From CATQHL01 sp965204655 (GTDB lineage Bacteria; Actinomycetota; Acidimicrobiia; Acidimicrobiales; CATQHL01): a DNA stretch of 64,000 nucleotides. The position numbers and the translations under genes are program-made. Location of the stretch: the NCBI GenBank assembly GCA_965204655.1, contig OZ241998.1:620001-684000 (forward strand), given 5' to 3'. Positions 51,770 through 59,225 of the stretch are shown piece after piece. The notes under the pieces were generated by a model. It did no database searches and was not told where the DNA came from. It saw only the letters and a program-made list of their open reading frames with translations. Within the stretch, counting starts at the first letter, position 1. Every line of letters begins with the position of its first letter.

Positions 51770-53641
51770 TCAGGCAGGATTTTCTACTTTGCCCGCAAGC
51801 AGGACAGGAAAGCCAGTTGACTTCCCTTGCCCCTGGTAGGCAAGGGAAACCCCCAGGAAGCCAGCAGGAAGCGGGTTTCAGGCAACCCTGGGGGGAACGC
51901 TGCCAGGCAACAGGACGGGCAGCCTGCTTTCTAATGATTATCCGAAGGACTGGCTGCCCGCCCTGGGCAGCAGCATAACAGCGAAATGGACAGTGGCAGT
52001 CAGGCGGGTGAACCAACAGCCTGCCGGCTGCCTATCTCTTGCTTCCCTGCCAACCCCAGGACATCCCAGAAAGCCAACAGGAAGCGATATAAGCCTGTAT
52101 CAGGCTGCCAACTGTATCAATACCAGGAAGGTTGCTGATAGTTTCGTCATTAGTCTTTTCCTTTCTGTTGCGGATAAATAATGAGCATTCAGCAGTTACT
52201 CAGGCATAGCATCCATACAATCCCCATAAGAATAGGGATCCAGGCTGGTGACGTTGCCGAAAAGCAGCCTGCGGCAATAGTTGTCTAATTCGCTTTCGGC
52301 TTTCAGTAGGGTTATGCCGTAATAAACAGAATTAGAAGAAGCCTGCTTTACGAATTCCGAAGCATAATATTCTGCCCGTTTCCCAGCATTCACTTCCCTG
52401 AAACCTGCCCTGGTAAGGACTGAAAACAGCGCTTCGGTTGTGTGATTATGGGGATTGTTGCTCCAATATTCATCTAAATCTAGTAGATACCAAAGGTGGT
52501 TGCAGTATCCATCCCCGAATACGTACCTCGCTGGGGCAAGCCCTTCGCATTCCGGGCGGCAGTCCACGTTTTCGGTTTCGTAACACCAACCTGACATCCA
52601 AAAGTTGTTGCCGTAAGGGGCAAGAACCGTTCCCCCTATCCTGTCATAATCAGGGGTGTCAGATAGTTCTTTGCGCCAATCGTAACCACAGCTTTCCCTT
52701 ACCCCCCCGTCAGACCATCTGACGTCCTGCTGGCATACCAGTGGCAAGCCGCTGTCCTCAATTCTTCTGGTCAGTTTAGCTTCCATTATCCCTTTCGGAA
52801 CAATCAAAGCAGTGGTGGTTGTTGCGGCAGCAGGTTCTTCTTCCGGCTGCCGGATTGCGGGGGTTACGACTGCTGCCAGTCCTTCCCAGCCCAGCCTGGC
52901 TGCCATTCTTTCCCCGGCGGCCTGCCCGCAATCCACCCCCCAGTCAATAGCTGCCTGACTGTCAATTTCCGAACCCGAGTAACCTGTATTGCATTCATCT
53001 GTTTCCCTGTACATTCTCAGGATTTCGGTTTCAGCCAATTCCCCCAGGCTGAACTGGGGCAGGCATTCCCTGGCGTTGGCTTCCAACAAAAAGTTGCCGC
53101 CGAAAACGTCCCGCACAACACACAATGACAATTCCGCCAACACCAGGCTAAGTTCTAATACTGCTTCTTCTTTTTCAGTCCAGGCAACTGCCTGGGAAGC
53201 AGGCTGGGCGGCATCCCCGCATAGGTAATCCGCCAATCCCCCGTTCCCCGTTTTTGTGTCAGCGCATAAGGCTTCCCTGAATTCCCTGTTTTCGTCGCTG
53301 AAAAACTGGGATTGCAGTTCTTCCGTTTCCACCAGCCAATCAGGCTTGCTGGTGATAGTTGCTGCCCCTGGGGGTGTTGCTGTTCCTATATCCCCTGCTG
53401 CTGTTTCGTTGACAGGCAGGAAAGCGCAACCTGCTGCCAGCAGGCAGGCTGCCAACAGCAGGATTGTGGTTTTTGCTGTCATTCCGTTTTCCTTTCTGTT
53501 AGATGTCTTGCTTGCCTTTTTTCTTCCGCAACACCCTTCTTTCTTCCCTGTTTCCGGGGTAGAACATTCCGCTTTCAGTCCTGACTGCCAATTCCTGGCG
53601 GCTTTCGGATTGGGTTAACCAGGCTGCCCGGCGACTGGCGG
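51770..53641. mobile_element. 1,872-bp insertion carrying a lipoprotein gene
   Basis: Comparison with the intact copy 2 shows this segment interrupts the copy-1 membrane gene between codons 11 and 12. TAAC flanks it on both sides (51766-51769 and 53642-53645), as a 4-bp target duplication would. Its composition differs from the surroundings (many CAGGC, CCTGCC and GGAAGC words). It holds one gene (52196-53482); 51770-52195 is noncoding with several short inverted repeats, such as CTTCCCTTGCCC/GGCAAGGGAA around 51825. No transposase and no clear terminal inverted repeats are seen. Confidence 0.7.
52196..53482 (-). CDS. Secreted lipoprotein carried on the insertion
   Basis: 428 residues. The signal MTAKTTILLLAACLLAAGC has a lipobox (LAAGC). 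AAAGGAAA lies upstream of the ATG. The mature part has a helical N-terminal domain with several cysteines (LCADTK, YLCGDAAQ, SLCVVRDV, ARECLPQF), a TTTTALIVPK linker and a C-terminal Cys-rich, aromatic domain (WMSGWCYETENVDCRPECEG). The layout (lipobox, Thr linker, acidic helical parts) is like the 43-46 kb lipoproteins, but no clear sequence match. Function unknown. Confidence 0.75.
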   Translation of the reverse strand: MTAKTTILLLAACLLAAGCAFLPVNETAAGDIGTATPPGAATITSKPDWLVETEELQSQFFSDENREFREALCADTKTGNGGLADYLCGDAAQPASQAVAWTEKEEAVLELSLVLAELSLCVVRDVFGGNFLLEANARECLPQFSLGELAETEILRMYRETDECNTGYSGSEIDSQAAIDWGVDCGQAAGERMAARLGWEGLAAVVTPAIRQPEEEPAAATTTTALIVPKGIMEAKLTRRIEDSGLPLVCQQDVRWSDGGVRESCGYDWRKELSDTPDYDRIGGTVLAPYGNNFWMSGWCYETENVDCRPECEGLAPARYVFGDGYCNHLWYLLDLDEYWSNNPHNHTTEALFSVLTRAGFREVNAGKRAEYYASEFVKQASSNSVYYGITLLKAESELDNYCRRLLFGNVTSLDPYSYGDCMDAMPE

Positions 53642-53674
53642 TAACGGATCATCAGCATTCTGCGCATCATTCAT
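53642..53674 (-). pseudogene. Membrane protein gene, copy 1, separated first 11 codons
   Basis: ATG at 53674 followed by NDAQNADDPL, identical to the first 11 codons of the intact copy 2, then the insertion boundary. Its ATG overlaps the stop of the 32-residue peptide gene (ATGA). Confidence 0.85.
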
Positions 53675-53769
53675 AAGAACTCCAATTCGTGCGGAGGGAA
53701 ACCCAATTCCACCCGCCACAGAACTTCGGCATATGCCCTATTGAGCTGTTCAGCGCCCTGTATTGCCAC
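53671..53769 (-). CDS. 32-residue leaderless peptide, copy 1
   Basis: From the GTG at 53769, exactly seven bases after a TAGGGT box. It reads MAIQGAEQLN, RAYAEVLWRV, ELGFPPHELEFL and stops with a TGA that overlaps the next ATG. Copy 2 (54893-54991) has the same length and differs at about 9 of 32 residues, so the frame has been kept. Not recognised; predicted helical and soluble. Confidence 0.65.
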   Translation of the reverse strand: MAIQGAEQLNRAYAEVLWRVELGFPPHELEFL

Positions 53770-53800
53770 ATCATCCACCCTAGCCAGAGGGTGTGACAGC
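53770..53800 (-). promoter_or_regulatory. Leaderless promoter module, copy D
   Basis: Minus strand: CTGTCACACCC, six bases, TAGGGT, seven bases (GGATGAT), then the GTG at 53769. Confidence 0.75.
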
Positions 53801-54359
53801 GAAACTCCCAATCAAGCAAACTCTCCACCAAATGCTGCGAAAACAGCACCGCGCACGACCGATGCCGACACCGCGAATTATGATTATCGCAATCGAGTGC
53901 AGAAGCGGGTCATTCCCCGAGAAGGAAGCAGCCGTGGGAGGCTGGGCGGATACCCTAGGAACTCTAGAAACTGCTATTGTGGGGGGCTGAGAACTCCCAC
54001 GACGGTTCTTTCGGTGGTCATAGTTAACTACCGGAGCGACAGTCTCATGTCCAGCAGGTCTTGTACCTGTGTGGCACAGCAGCAGACGGTAGTGTCACAT
54101 CAGCAGCAAAGAGCCGTTGTGCGAACTCCGCCAATTAGCTTACAACGCTCGCAATCTGGAACAGATCAAGGTTAAAAGGCAGGGGAAGGTGGAGGCTCGT
54201 ATCCGGGCGTGGAAGTCGCTGCGACGCGGCCCGCGTCAATAGTGCCAGTAGCCGTTACGCCCGGGCCTAGACCTCGGCTATTGAAATTCATCATCGACGT
54301 TTCCCACGTCGACAATGTCGCCACATCTCCGCAGCAATGTGTGGAGGGGGCTAGCGAAT
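53801..54359. other. Intergenic region with duplicated flanks
   Basis: 53801-53890 is similar to 55020-55110 (the flank of copy 2). 54222-54359 is similar to 51130-51268 (the flank of copy 1), with AATTCATCATC at 54285 and AATTCAGGATC at 54357 (72 bp apart) and a hairpin GCGACGCGGCCCGCGTC. In between (53900-54200) nothing is recognised; a CAGCAG-rich stretch lies near 54077-54110. Confidence 0.65.
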
Positions 54360-54896
54360 TCAGGATCGGCGCCGCCTGCGTCGATCTTTAAGGTATTGTT
54401 TCACTGCTTTCGCCTCTGCTTCCCGCCGATCTTTGTCGACGATGTGCTCGCCGATCCAAAGAGCCAGCGAAGCGAGAAAAAACATCCCCGCTAGAAGCAA
54501 TGGCCAATTAGGGCGACCCCAGTAACTGAAGCAATCCATACGACGATCCCAATCGGAGATACGAATGCACCCAGGAATAGAGCCTAAATACCAATATCCC
54601 AAGACAGCCAAACCTCCAAAGGAAGTCCACCAGGCTCCCTCACCCAACTTGGATCCCACCGTCGAAGAAACTCGACTCGGATAAGCAGCGCGCCAACCCT
54701 CCCTCAACAAATAGATGGCAGAAAAGTAAGACGGCAAAGCAAAATAGATCCACGGAGCGCCACTCGATCTGAAACAGAAAGCTCCAAACACAAGAAGGCC
54801 GACCGCACACAAAGGCGCAAGAATCCGTTTCCGCAAAACCTCCGAACGCGAAGGCCACTTCACTAACGGATCATCAGCATTCTGCGCATCATTCAT
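54360..54896 (-). CDS. Small polytopic membrane protein, intact copy 2
   Basis: 178 residues from the ATG at 54896, which overlaps the stop of the 32-residue gene. Four hydrophobic segments: LCAVGLLVFGAFCF, IYFALPSYFSAIYLL, SFGGLAVLGYWYLGS and LLLAGMFFLASLALWIG; an invariant-looking RPNWPLLLAGM and a basic C-terminus ending in six arginines and a serine. It is about 80 percent identical by eye to the split copy at 51269. Family not recognised. Confidence 0.78.
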   Translation of the reverse strand: MNDAQNADDPLVKWPSRSEVLRKRILAPLCAVGLLVFGAFCFRSSGAPWIYFALPSYFSAIYLLREGWRAAYPSRVSSTVGSKLGEGAWWTSFGGLAVLGYWYLGSIPGCIRISDWDRRMDCFSYWGRPNWPLLLAGMFFLASLALWIGEHIVDKDRREAEAKAVKQYLKDRRRRRRS

Positions 54897-54991
54897 AAGA
54901 ATCCCAATGCGTGCGGGGAGCGACCCAATTCCGCCCGACGCAGAACTTCGGCATATGCCCCATTGAGCTGTCCAGCGCCCTGTATTGCCAC
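54893..54991 (-). CDS. 32-residue leaderless peptide, copy 2
   Basis: From the GTG at 54991, seven bases after a TATGGT box: MAIQGAGQLN, GAYAEVLRRA, ELGRSPHALGFL. The stop overlaps the membrane-protein start (ATGA), so the two are translationally coupled. Same length as copy 1. Confidence 0.65.
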   Translation of the reverse strand: MAIQGAGQLNGAYAEVLRRAELGRSPHALGFL

Positions 54992-55021
54992 ATCATCCAC
55001 CATAGACGATGGTGTGACAGC
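54992..55021 (-). promoter_or_regulatory. Leaderless promoter module, copy E
   Basis: Minus strand: CTGTCACACC, seven bases (ATCGTC plus one), TATGGT, seven bases (GGATGAT), then the GTG at 54991. Confidence 0.72.
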
Positions 55022-55104
55022 AACACTCCCAATCAAGCAACTCTCAACCTGGTGATGCGGAAACAGCACCCGCTCACGACCGATGCTGACACCGCTAATT
55101 CCGA

Positions 55105-55127
55105 TTGTCACACCCCAGATGTAGCAT
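55105..55127 (+). promoter_or_regulatory. Plus-strand relative of the promoter module
   Basis: TTGTCACACCCC at 55105 is followed after five bases by TAGCAT, the same spacing as in copies A-C. No start codon follows at seven bases, so it may drive the 55292 gene with a leader of about 160 nt. The rest of the gap to 55291 shows nothing else except the AAAGGAG ribosome site at 55280. Confidence 0.5.
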
Positions 55128-55291
55128 GGGCGACGCAGCCAAAGCAGCTAGCACGGCGTCTTGACGGAGGGAGGATGCCGCCCGAGCGCCCGGCGACGAT
55201 TTGCTAAGTCGCTCGACTGCGGCGATCTAAACTAAAATCGCTCACAAATCAATTTACACGACCGCCCGAAGACCAAAAGAAAGGAGCAAAG

Positions 55292-56251
55292 ATGGGTAAG
55301 TGCGTCCATTGCGGGGAGTCCGCAGGCCTCTTCAAAAAGTCTCACCCTGAATGCGAATCCCGAATTTCAAAGGCGAGACGAGACATCCGGGAGTTGTGCA
55401 TTAAAGCCGCCCTACATGGGGAAGGATACGACGATCTATCCGACCGAATTCGGACTATTGCTTCTCGGGCTCGCATACCCATGAATGACAGACAATTGAA
55501 GGAGGCGTTGAGCCGAGGATGGGGTCAAGCCCTGGATAGAGCATTGCAGGACGACCATCTCTCAAACGAAGAGATACTCGGGTTGGACAGATATCGCTCA
55601 AAACTGGGATTGTCGGAGTACGACCTCAACGTATCCAATCATTTCGACCTGTTTCAACGGGCTCTCGTCTTGGGCTATCTGCACAAAGGCATCATCCCCC
55701 GCTACCCTCAGAAGCGATCCCGCCTGCCGTTCAACATGATGAAGAGCGAAGAAATGATTTCAATCTTCGATAATGTCGAGTACCGCAAAGAGGTGACGCG
55801 CCGTCATTATCAAGGGTCATCCATGGGTATGAGCGTCCGAGTGGCCAAAGGAGTGTACTTGCGGCCAGGTTCGTTCCGAGGCAGCACGGTCGAGGAAACC
55901 GGCATGGAACGGCAAGACATCGGCACCCTGGGGCTGACCACCAAACATCTTTACTTCTACGGTGAAAAAACCAACAGAAGCTTCAGGGTCAAGCTGGAGA
56001 AAGTCGTCTCGTTCACACCCTATCTCGACGGACTAGGAATCATGCGGGACACCGCCAGCGCCAAACCCGAACTCTTCGTATTGTCCTCTACCAACGCTTG
56101 GTTCCTGATCAACTCAATCTACGCCATCCTGGATCTAGAGAAGGTGTCATTGCCAACCGAAGACGATCCGACGGTGGACGAGTTGTTGGAAAAAGAGCAC
56201 AACTACGACGACACCGGTGGATTAATAGGCGGCTTCCACTCGCTCGCTTAG
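55292..56251 (+). CDS. Zinc-finger / PH-like domain protein of unknown function
   Basis: 319 residues with a strong AAAGGAG ribosome site 6 nt before the ATG. Residues 3-20 form a treble-clef-like zinc site (KCVHCGES, then KSHPECE). Residues 25-130 are helical, with HLSNEEILGLDRYRSKLGLS recalling TerB-like folds. Residues 180-290 resemble a bacterial PH/GRAM domain (VYLRPGSFRGSTVEETG, LGLTTKHLYFYGEKTNRSF, ELFVLSSTNAWFLINSIY). Soluble. It opens the defence-like region. No family name can be given with confidence. Confidence 0.75.
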   Translation: MGKCVHCGESAGLFKKSHPECESRISKARRDIRELCIKAALHGEGYDDLSDRIRTIASRARIPMNDRQLKEALSRGWGQALDRALQDDHLSNEEILGLDRYRSKLGLSEYDLNVSNHFDLFQRALVLGYLHKGIIPRYPQKRSRLPFNMMKSEEMISIFDNVEYRKEVTRRHYQGSSMGMSVRVAKGVYLRPGSFRGSTVEETGMERQDIGTLGLTTKHLYFYGEKTNRSFRVKLEKVVSFTPYLDGLGIMRDTASAKPELFVLSSTNAWFLINSIYAILDLEKVSLPTEDDPTVDELLEKEHNYDDTGGLIGGFHSLA

Positions 56252-56401
56252 CTGAGTGAGTAGGTGTAGGTAAACAGATATCTAACAAGAAATAGAAGAG
56301 ATCTAGTAGGAATGCCAGCACATTCATTACGCAATCACTCATCAATATAATTCAAAGTGGTAAATTCTGAATCCAAAACTATTGAAAAGCAAAGGAGAAA
56401 A

Positions 56402-57673
56402 ATGGTCTCACAACCAGAGCCTATAACAATTGATTCGCAATTTTTGGCCAATCTTCCAATCGCTAACTGGGAACCTAAAGACCCTGCAAACCAAGCCCTG
56501 CAACAATCTGTCAAGACACCGTGCGAACTTTTTAGTAAGTTTTTATCAAAATTTAGAGACGGAAATACTAAGCCCGGTGATCAACAAATTGCTGAACTTA
56601 TTGACTTTGTTGAAGGATTTTTTCAACCAACCCAATTCCAACATGATAGAATCTCGAGCGAAACAAGGCGCTCATGTATCGAGTTCATACATAGTCTCGC
56701 TGAGTTGGAAATCGGTTATGGGAGTTCTTCAGATAAGGCATGGGAGATCTTGAAAGCACAGATCGAGGATCGCTCGGAACTATCGGGGGTGTCACCCGAG
56801 TCGAACTCCGATATGTTCAGAATCGCTTACAACAGAACATGCACCTATGCACTGCATACATTGCTTATTTTCTCGGCATACGAATACGGCAAATTCAAGA
56901 CTTGTCGATCCGGAACACTCCAAATTCTAACGGACTGCCTACAACTGACTGAACAAGATGGCATCGAGTTCCGAGCGATCATTGCCCCTAGTTTAAACTT
57001 CCTGGAACACTTAGCACCAGAATGGCTAGAAAATTCACGAGACTGCCTGCTCGGTGAGAAAGCCCCTGAAGGCCTTGCTCAAAAAACCGTTGACCAGGCT
57101 TTTAAATGGGGGCAGCCGAGCGACTGGCTGTTGAGAAACAGCAGAGAGATGATTGAGGATTCCGTCACAAGGTACATCCCTGGCTCTTTAGCCCATTATT
57201 TAGAAGGAATGCTCCGAGGGCACGAGGGATACTCCGTCAGAGAAGTTGTCGATTTTCTCAAGCAAGTTCCTTCACAGACCACGAACATCGTAGTCCCTGG
57301 TGATCCATGGCAGGGAGAGACTACAGCAATCTCTTACGCTGGGGAGCAACTTGCTCGCTTACTAAGAACCGCGAGCGACTCTCAAATACATGACAGGCTC
57401 GAAATTGCCGACCTCTTTTGGAAAACGGTACTAGCCCTAGAAGAACCAAGGCATCTTAAAGGCTTCGGATGGTTTTCCAAAGTAATCTCTATGGACGACA
57501 CGCTATGGGCTGAACGCACTTTGGAAACTCTTAGATTAACTGATGGTCATATCAAGTGCCCACACCAGGTCGAAGAACGAGCATTACAGCTTTATGACAA
57601 GAAAAGTGGCTTTGAGATATTGAACCATTTAATTCGTGGAGACATTCTTCTGAACAAAATCACCCAATACTAA
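56402..57673 (+). CDS. Unknown protein, AT-richer gene
   Basis: 423 residues from the ATG at 56402, which has AAAGGAG 5 nt upstream; the frame extends to 56357 but without a ribosome site. Mostly helical and soluble (for example FFQPTQFQHDRISSETRRSC, TIEF-like segments and LLIFSAYEYGKFKTCRSGTL). No motif recognised. Its lower GC than the window average, and its place between the zinc-finger gene and TIR genes, suggest transfer with the defence island. It converges on the ThsB-like gene. Confidence 0.72.
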   Translation: MVSQPEPITIDSQFLANLPIANWEPKDPANQALQQSVKTPCELFSKFLSKFRDGNTKPGDQQIAELIDFVEGFFQPTQFQHDRISSETRRSCIEFIHSLAELEIGYGSSSDKAWEILKAQIEDRSELSGVSPESNSDMFRIAYNRTCTYALHTLLIFSAYEYGKFKTCRSGTLQILTDCLQLTEQDGIEFRAIIAPSLNFLEHLAPEWLENSRDCLLGEKAPEGLAQKTVDQAFKWGQPSDWLLRNSREMIEDSVTRYIPGSLAHYLEGMLRGHEGYSVREVVDFLKQVPSQTTNIVVPGDPWQGETTAISYAGEQLARLLRTASDSQIHDRLEIADLFWKTVLALEEPRHLKGFGWFSKVISMDDTLWAERTLETLRLTDGHIKCPHQVEERALQLYDKKSGFEILNHLIRGDILLNKITQY

Positions 57674-57819
57674 CAACCAGTCTTATCAAGCCCTCGAATC
57701 TGCTCAAGATCTCAGTGAAACACCTGGGTACCAGCGCTTAACTCGCCCTATTTGAACGAGGAATTCTGCCCAAGTACGGGCCAACAGACACCGGCTAGGC
57801 CATACAGAACTAGGACTGG

Positions 57820-58356
57820 TTACGATTTCCTGAGAGGACTATTACGTTTCATCAACTGATTCTTTTGATTGATCAAGTGATGGCGAGTTTGTCTTGCTTC
57901 AAAAGCATCTTCAATCCAGCCTCTGAGCGATTTGTTGCTAGAAGGATATCTATGCAGGCGGGCGTACTTGTCTTTGTCTCCTCTACGCCCCATGTTCGCC
58001 GACATCCTCCTCGATAGCTTGACTTTTGAAGTGGATCCGACTGACAGCAAGACAATTCCTAGTAAACCACTCCTCTTGTTGTAGAAGTCGTTGCGAAGCG
58101 AAGATGCTATTTCCCAATCCACAAACTTCCTAGACCATGTATAGCGTCCAAGGAGCACGATCGTGACGGTTGAATCGCTTAGATACCTCTCCCGAATCTG
58201 CCTCATAATATAGACTTGATCTTCACTTTCAACTAGTCTCTGATCAAGAGCACCGAGTACTTTAGGGATAAAGACTTTGCTGTACTTTTCGGCAAACCTT
58301 TCGACTGCTTTCAGGTCATCTTTGTGATAAGAAAGAAAGCACTTACGTCTTTTCAT
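57820..58356 (-). CDS. ThsB-like TIR (DUF1863) protein
   Basis: 178 residues from the ATG at 58356, which has GGAG upstream; an earlier ATG at 58398 lacks one. It matches the DUF1863/ThsB TIR family: KCFLSYHKDDLKAVERFAEK, DQVYIMRQIRERYLSDSTVT, IVLLGRYTWSRKFVDWEIAS, SGLLGIVLLSV. Known: in Thoeris, ThsB proteins sense phage and make a cyclic ADP-ribose isomer that activates a SLOG-domain effector. It lies 176 bp downstream of a SLOG gene on the same strand. Confidence 0.85.
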   Translation of the reverse strand: MKRRKCFLSYHKDDLKAVERFAEKYSKVFIPKVLGALDQRLVESEDQVYIMRQIRERYLSDSTVTIVLLGRYTWSRKFVDWEIASSLRNDFYNKRSGLLGIVLLSVGSTSKVKLSRRMSANMGRRGDKDKYARLHRYPSSNKSLRGWIEDAFEARQTRHHLINQKNQLMKRNSPLRKS

Positions 58357-58532
58357 AGCGAACTCCGAGAAACGGTGGTGCATCTGATTTTTTGGCATAT
58401 TGAGTTTTGAAATCGCTCGCCAAATTAACTCCCTGAATCCATTTCATTAGCACCTCAGAAGAAGACGGGTAATCATCATTATACGTTTACTACTACAGAT
58501 CGATATTGAACGGGGTACTTCATCCTTTAGAT

Positions 58533-59222
58533 TTACCCAGCAGCAAGGGCTTCTACAATCAACGATGCTACTAGCGGGTAATGTCGTGAGGCAACTTGTT
58601 CAACTAGTTCTTCGGGGAGCCCTTCGATCTCCAGATTAGCAGCGGCTCCGCCTGGGCCGGCAAGCGGGACTCTTGGTACGCCTGGCCAGCGGCGGCCGAA
58701 CATCTCATGTTCATCCGGGATGCCTTCCATTCCTCCGACGAAGACCGCCCCTGCAGGCTGCCCGAAATTGAACATTTCCTCACGCATCAACGCCAGACTG
58801 TCTGGCAGAGTGTCACGTTTCTCTGTCCAGTGGATTTTCCCCACTCCCGATTCGGTTAATCGGTGAGTTTCCTCTGTGATGCTCCCCTCAAACCACTTCG
58901 ACTGGAAAACATCCACAGCGTCCTGAACTTCTAGTTCGCAACCGATCAACAGAACCATCGGAGTGATCGTGGGGTGACCGCCAAATAGCAACTTGCCTTC
59001 GTTGCGCAAAACGGCACGCACGACAGCAGAAACGGCGTCAGCGATCGCCCCGGCGCTGTATGGCCCGAATTTCTGCCCCCTCTTACCAGAAGGGAAACTT
59101 GCTGAGAGGAAAACATGGTTGCCGGCCAATGAGGTCACACCCTTATTATTCACGACAAACCAGAAATTTGCAATCCCGAATGTCCGGGCGCTCGCCCGTA
59201 CACGTGATGGCCACCCCCCCAT
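58533..59222 (-). CDS. Stand-alone SLOG-domain protein
   Basis: 229 residues. The SLOG pattern is clear from residue 36: HVFLSASFPSGKRG, YSAGAIADAVSAVVRAVLRN, KLLFGGHPTITPMVLLIGCE, SLALMREEMFNFGQPAGAVF, VGGMEGIPDEHEMF, and GGAAANLEIEG. Known: SLOG domains bind nucleotide-derived ligands and in Thoeris ThsA they receive the TIR-made signal. There is no fused SIR2 here. It starts 3 bp after the TIR stop; the first 35 residues are unlike the family, so a later start is possible. Confidence 0.8.
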   Translation of the reverse strand: MGGWPSRVRASARTFGIANFWFVVNNKGVTSLAGNHVFLSASFPSGKRGQKFGPYSAGAIADAVSAVVRAVLRNEGKLLFGGHPTITPMVLLIGCELEVQDAVDVFQSKWFEGSITEETHRLTESGVGKIHWTEKRDTLPDSLALMREEMFNFGQPAGAVFVGGMEGIPDEHEMFGRRWPGVPRVPLAGPGGAAANLEIEGLPEELVEQVASRHYPLVASLIVEALAAG

Positions 59223-59225
59223 TAT

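Noticed and set aside
52196..53482. Lipoprotein as a third paralogue of the 43-46 kb pair
   Set aside because: Shared layout (lipobox, Thr-rich linker, basic residue after VP/FP) but no convincing residue-level match beyond the linker.
53741..54175. 144-residue plus-strand frame
   Set aside because: It crosses the promoter and peptide gene of copy D in antisense, and its composition is not protein-like.
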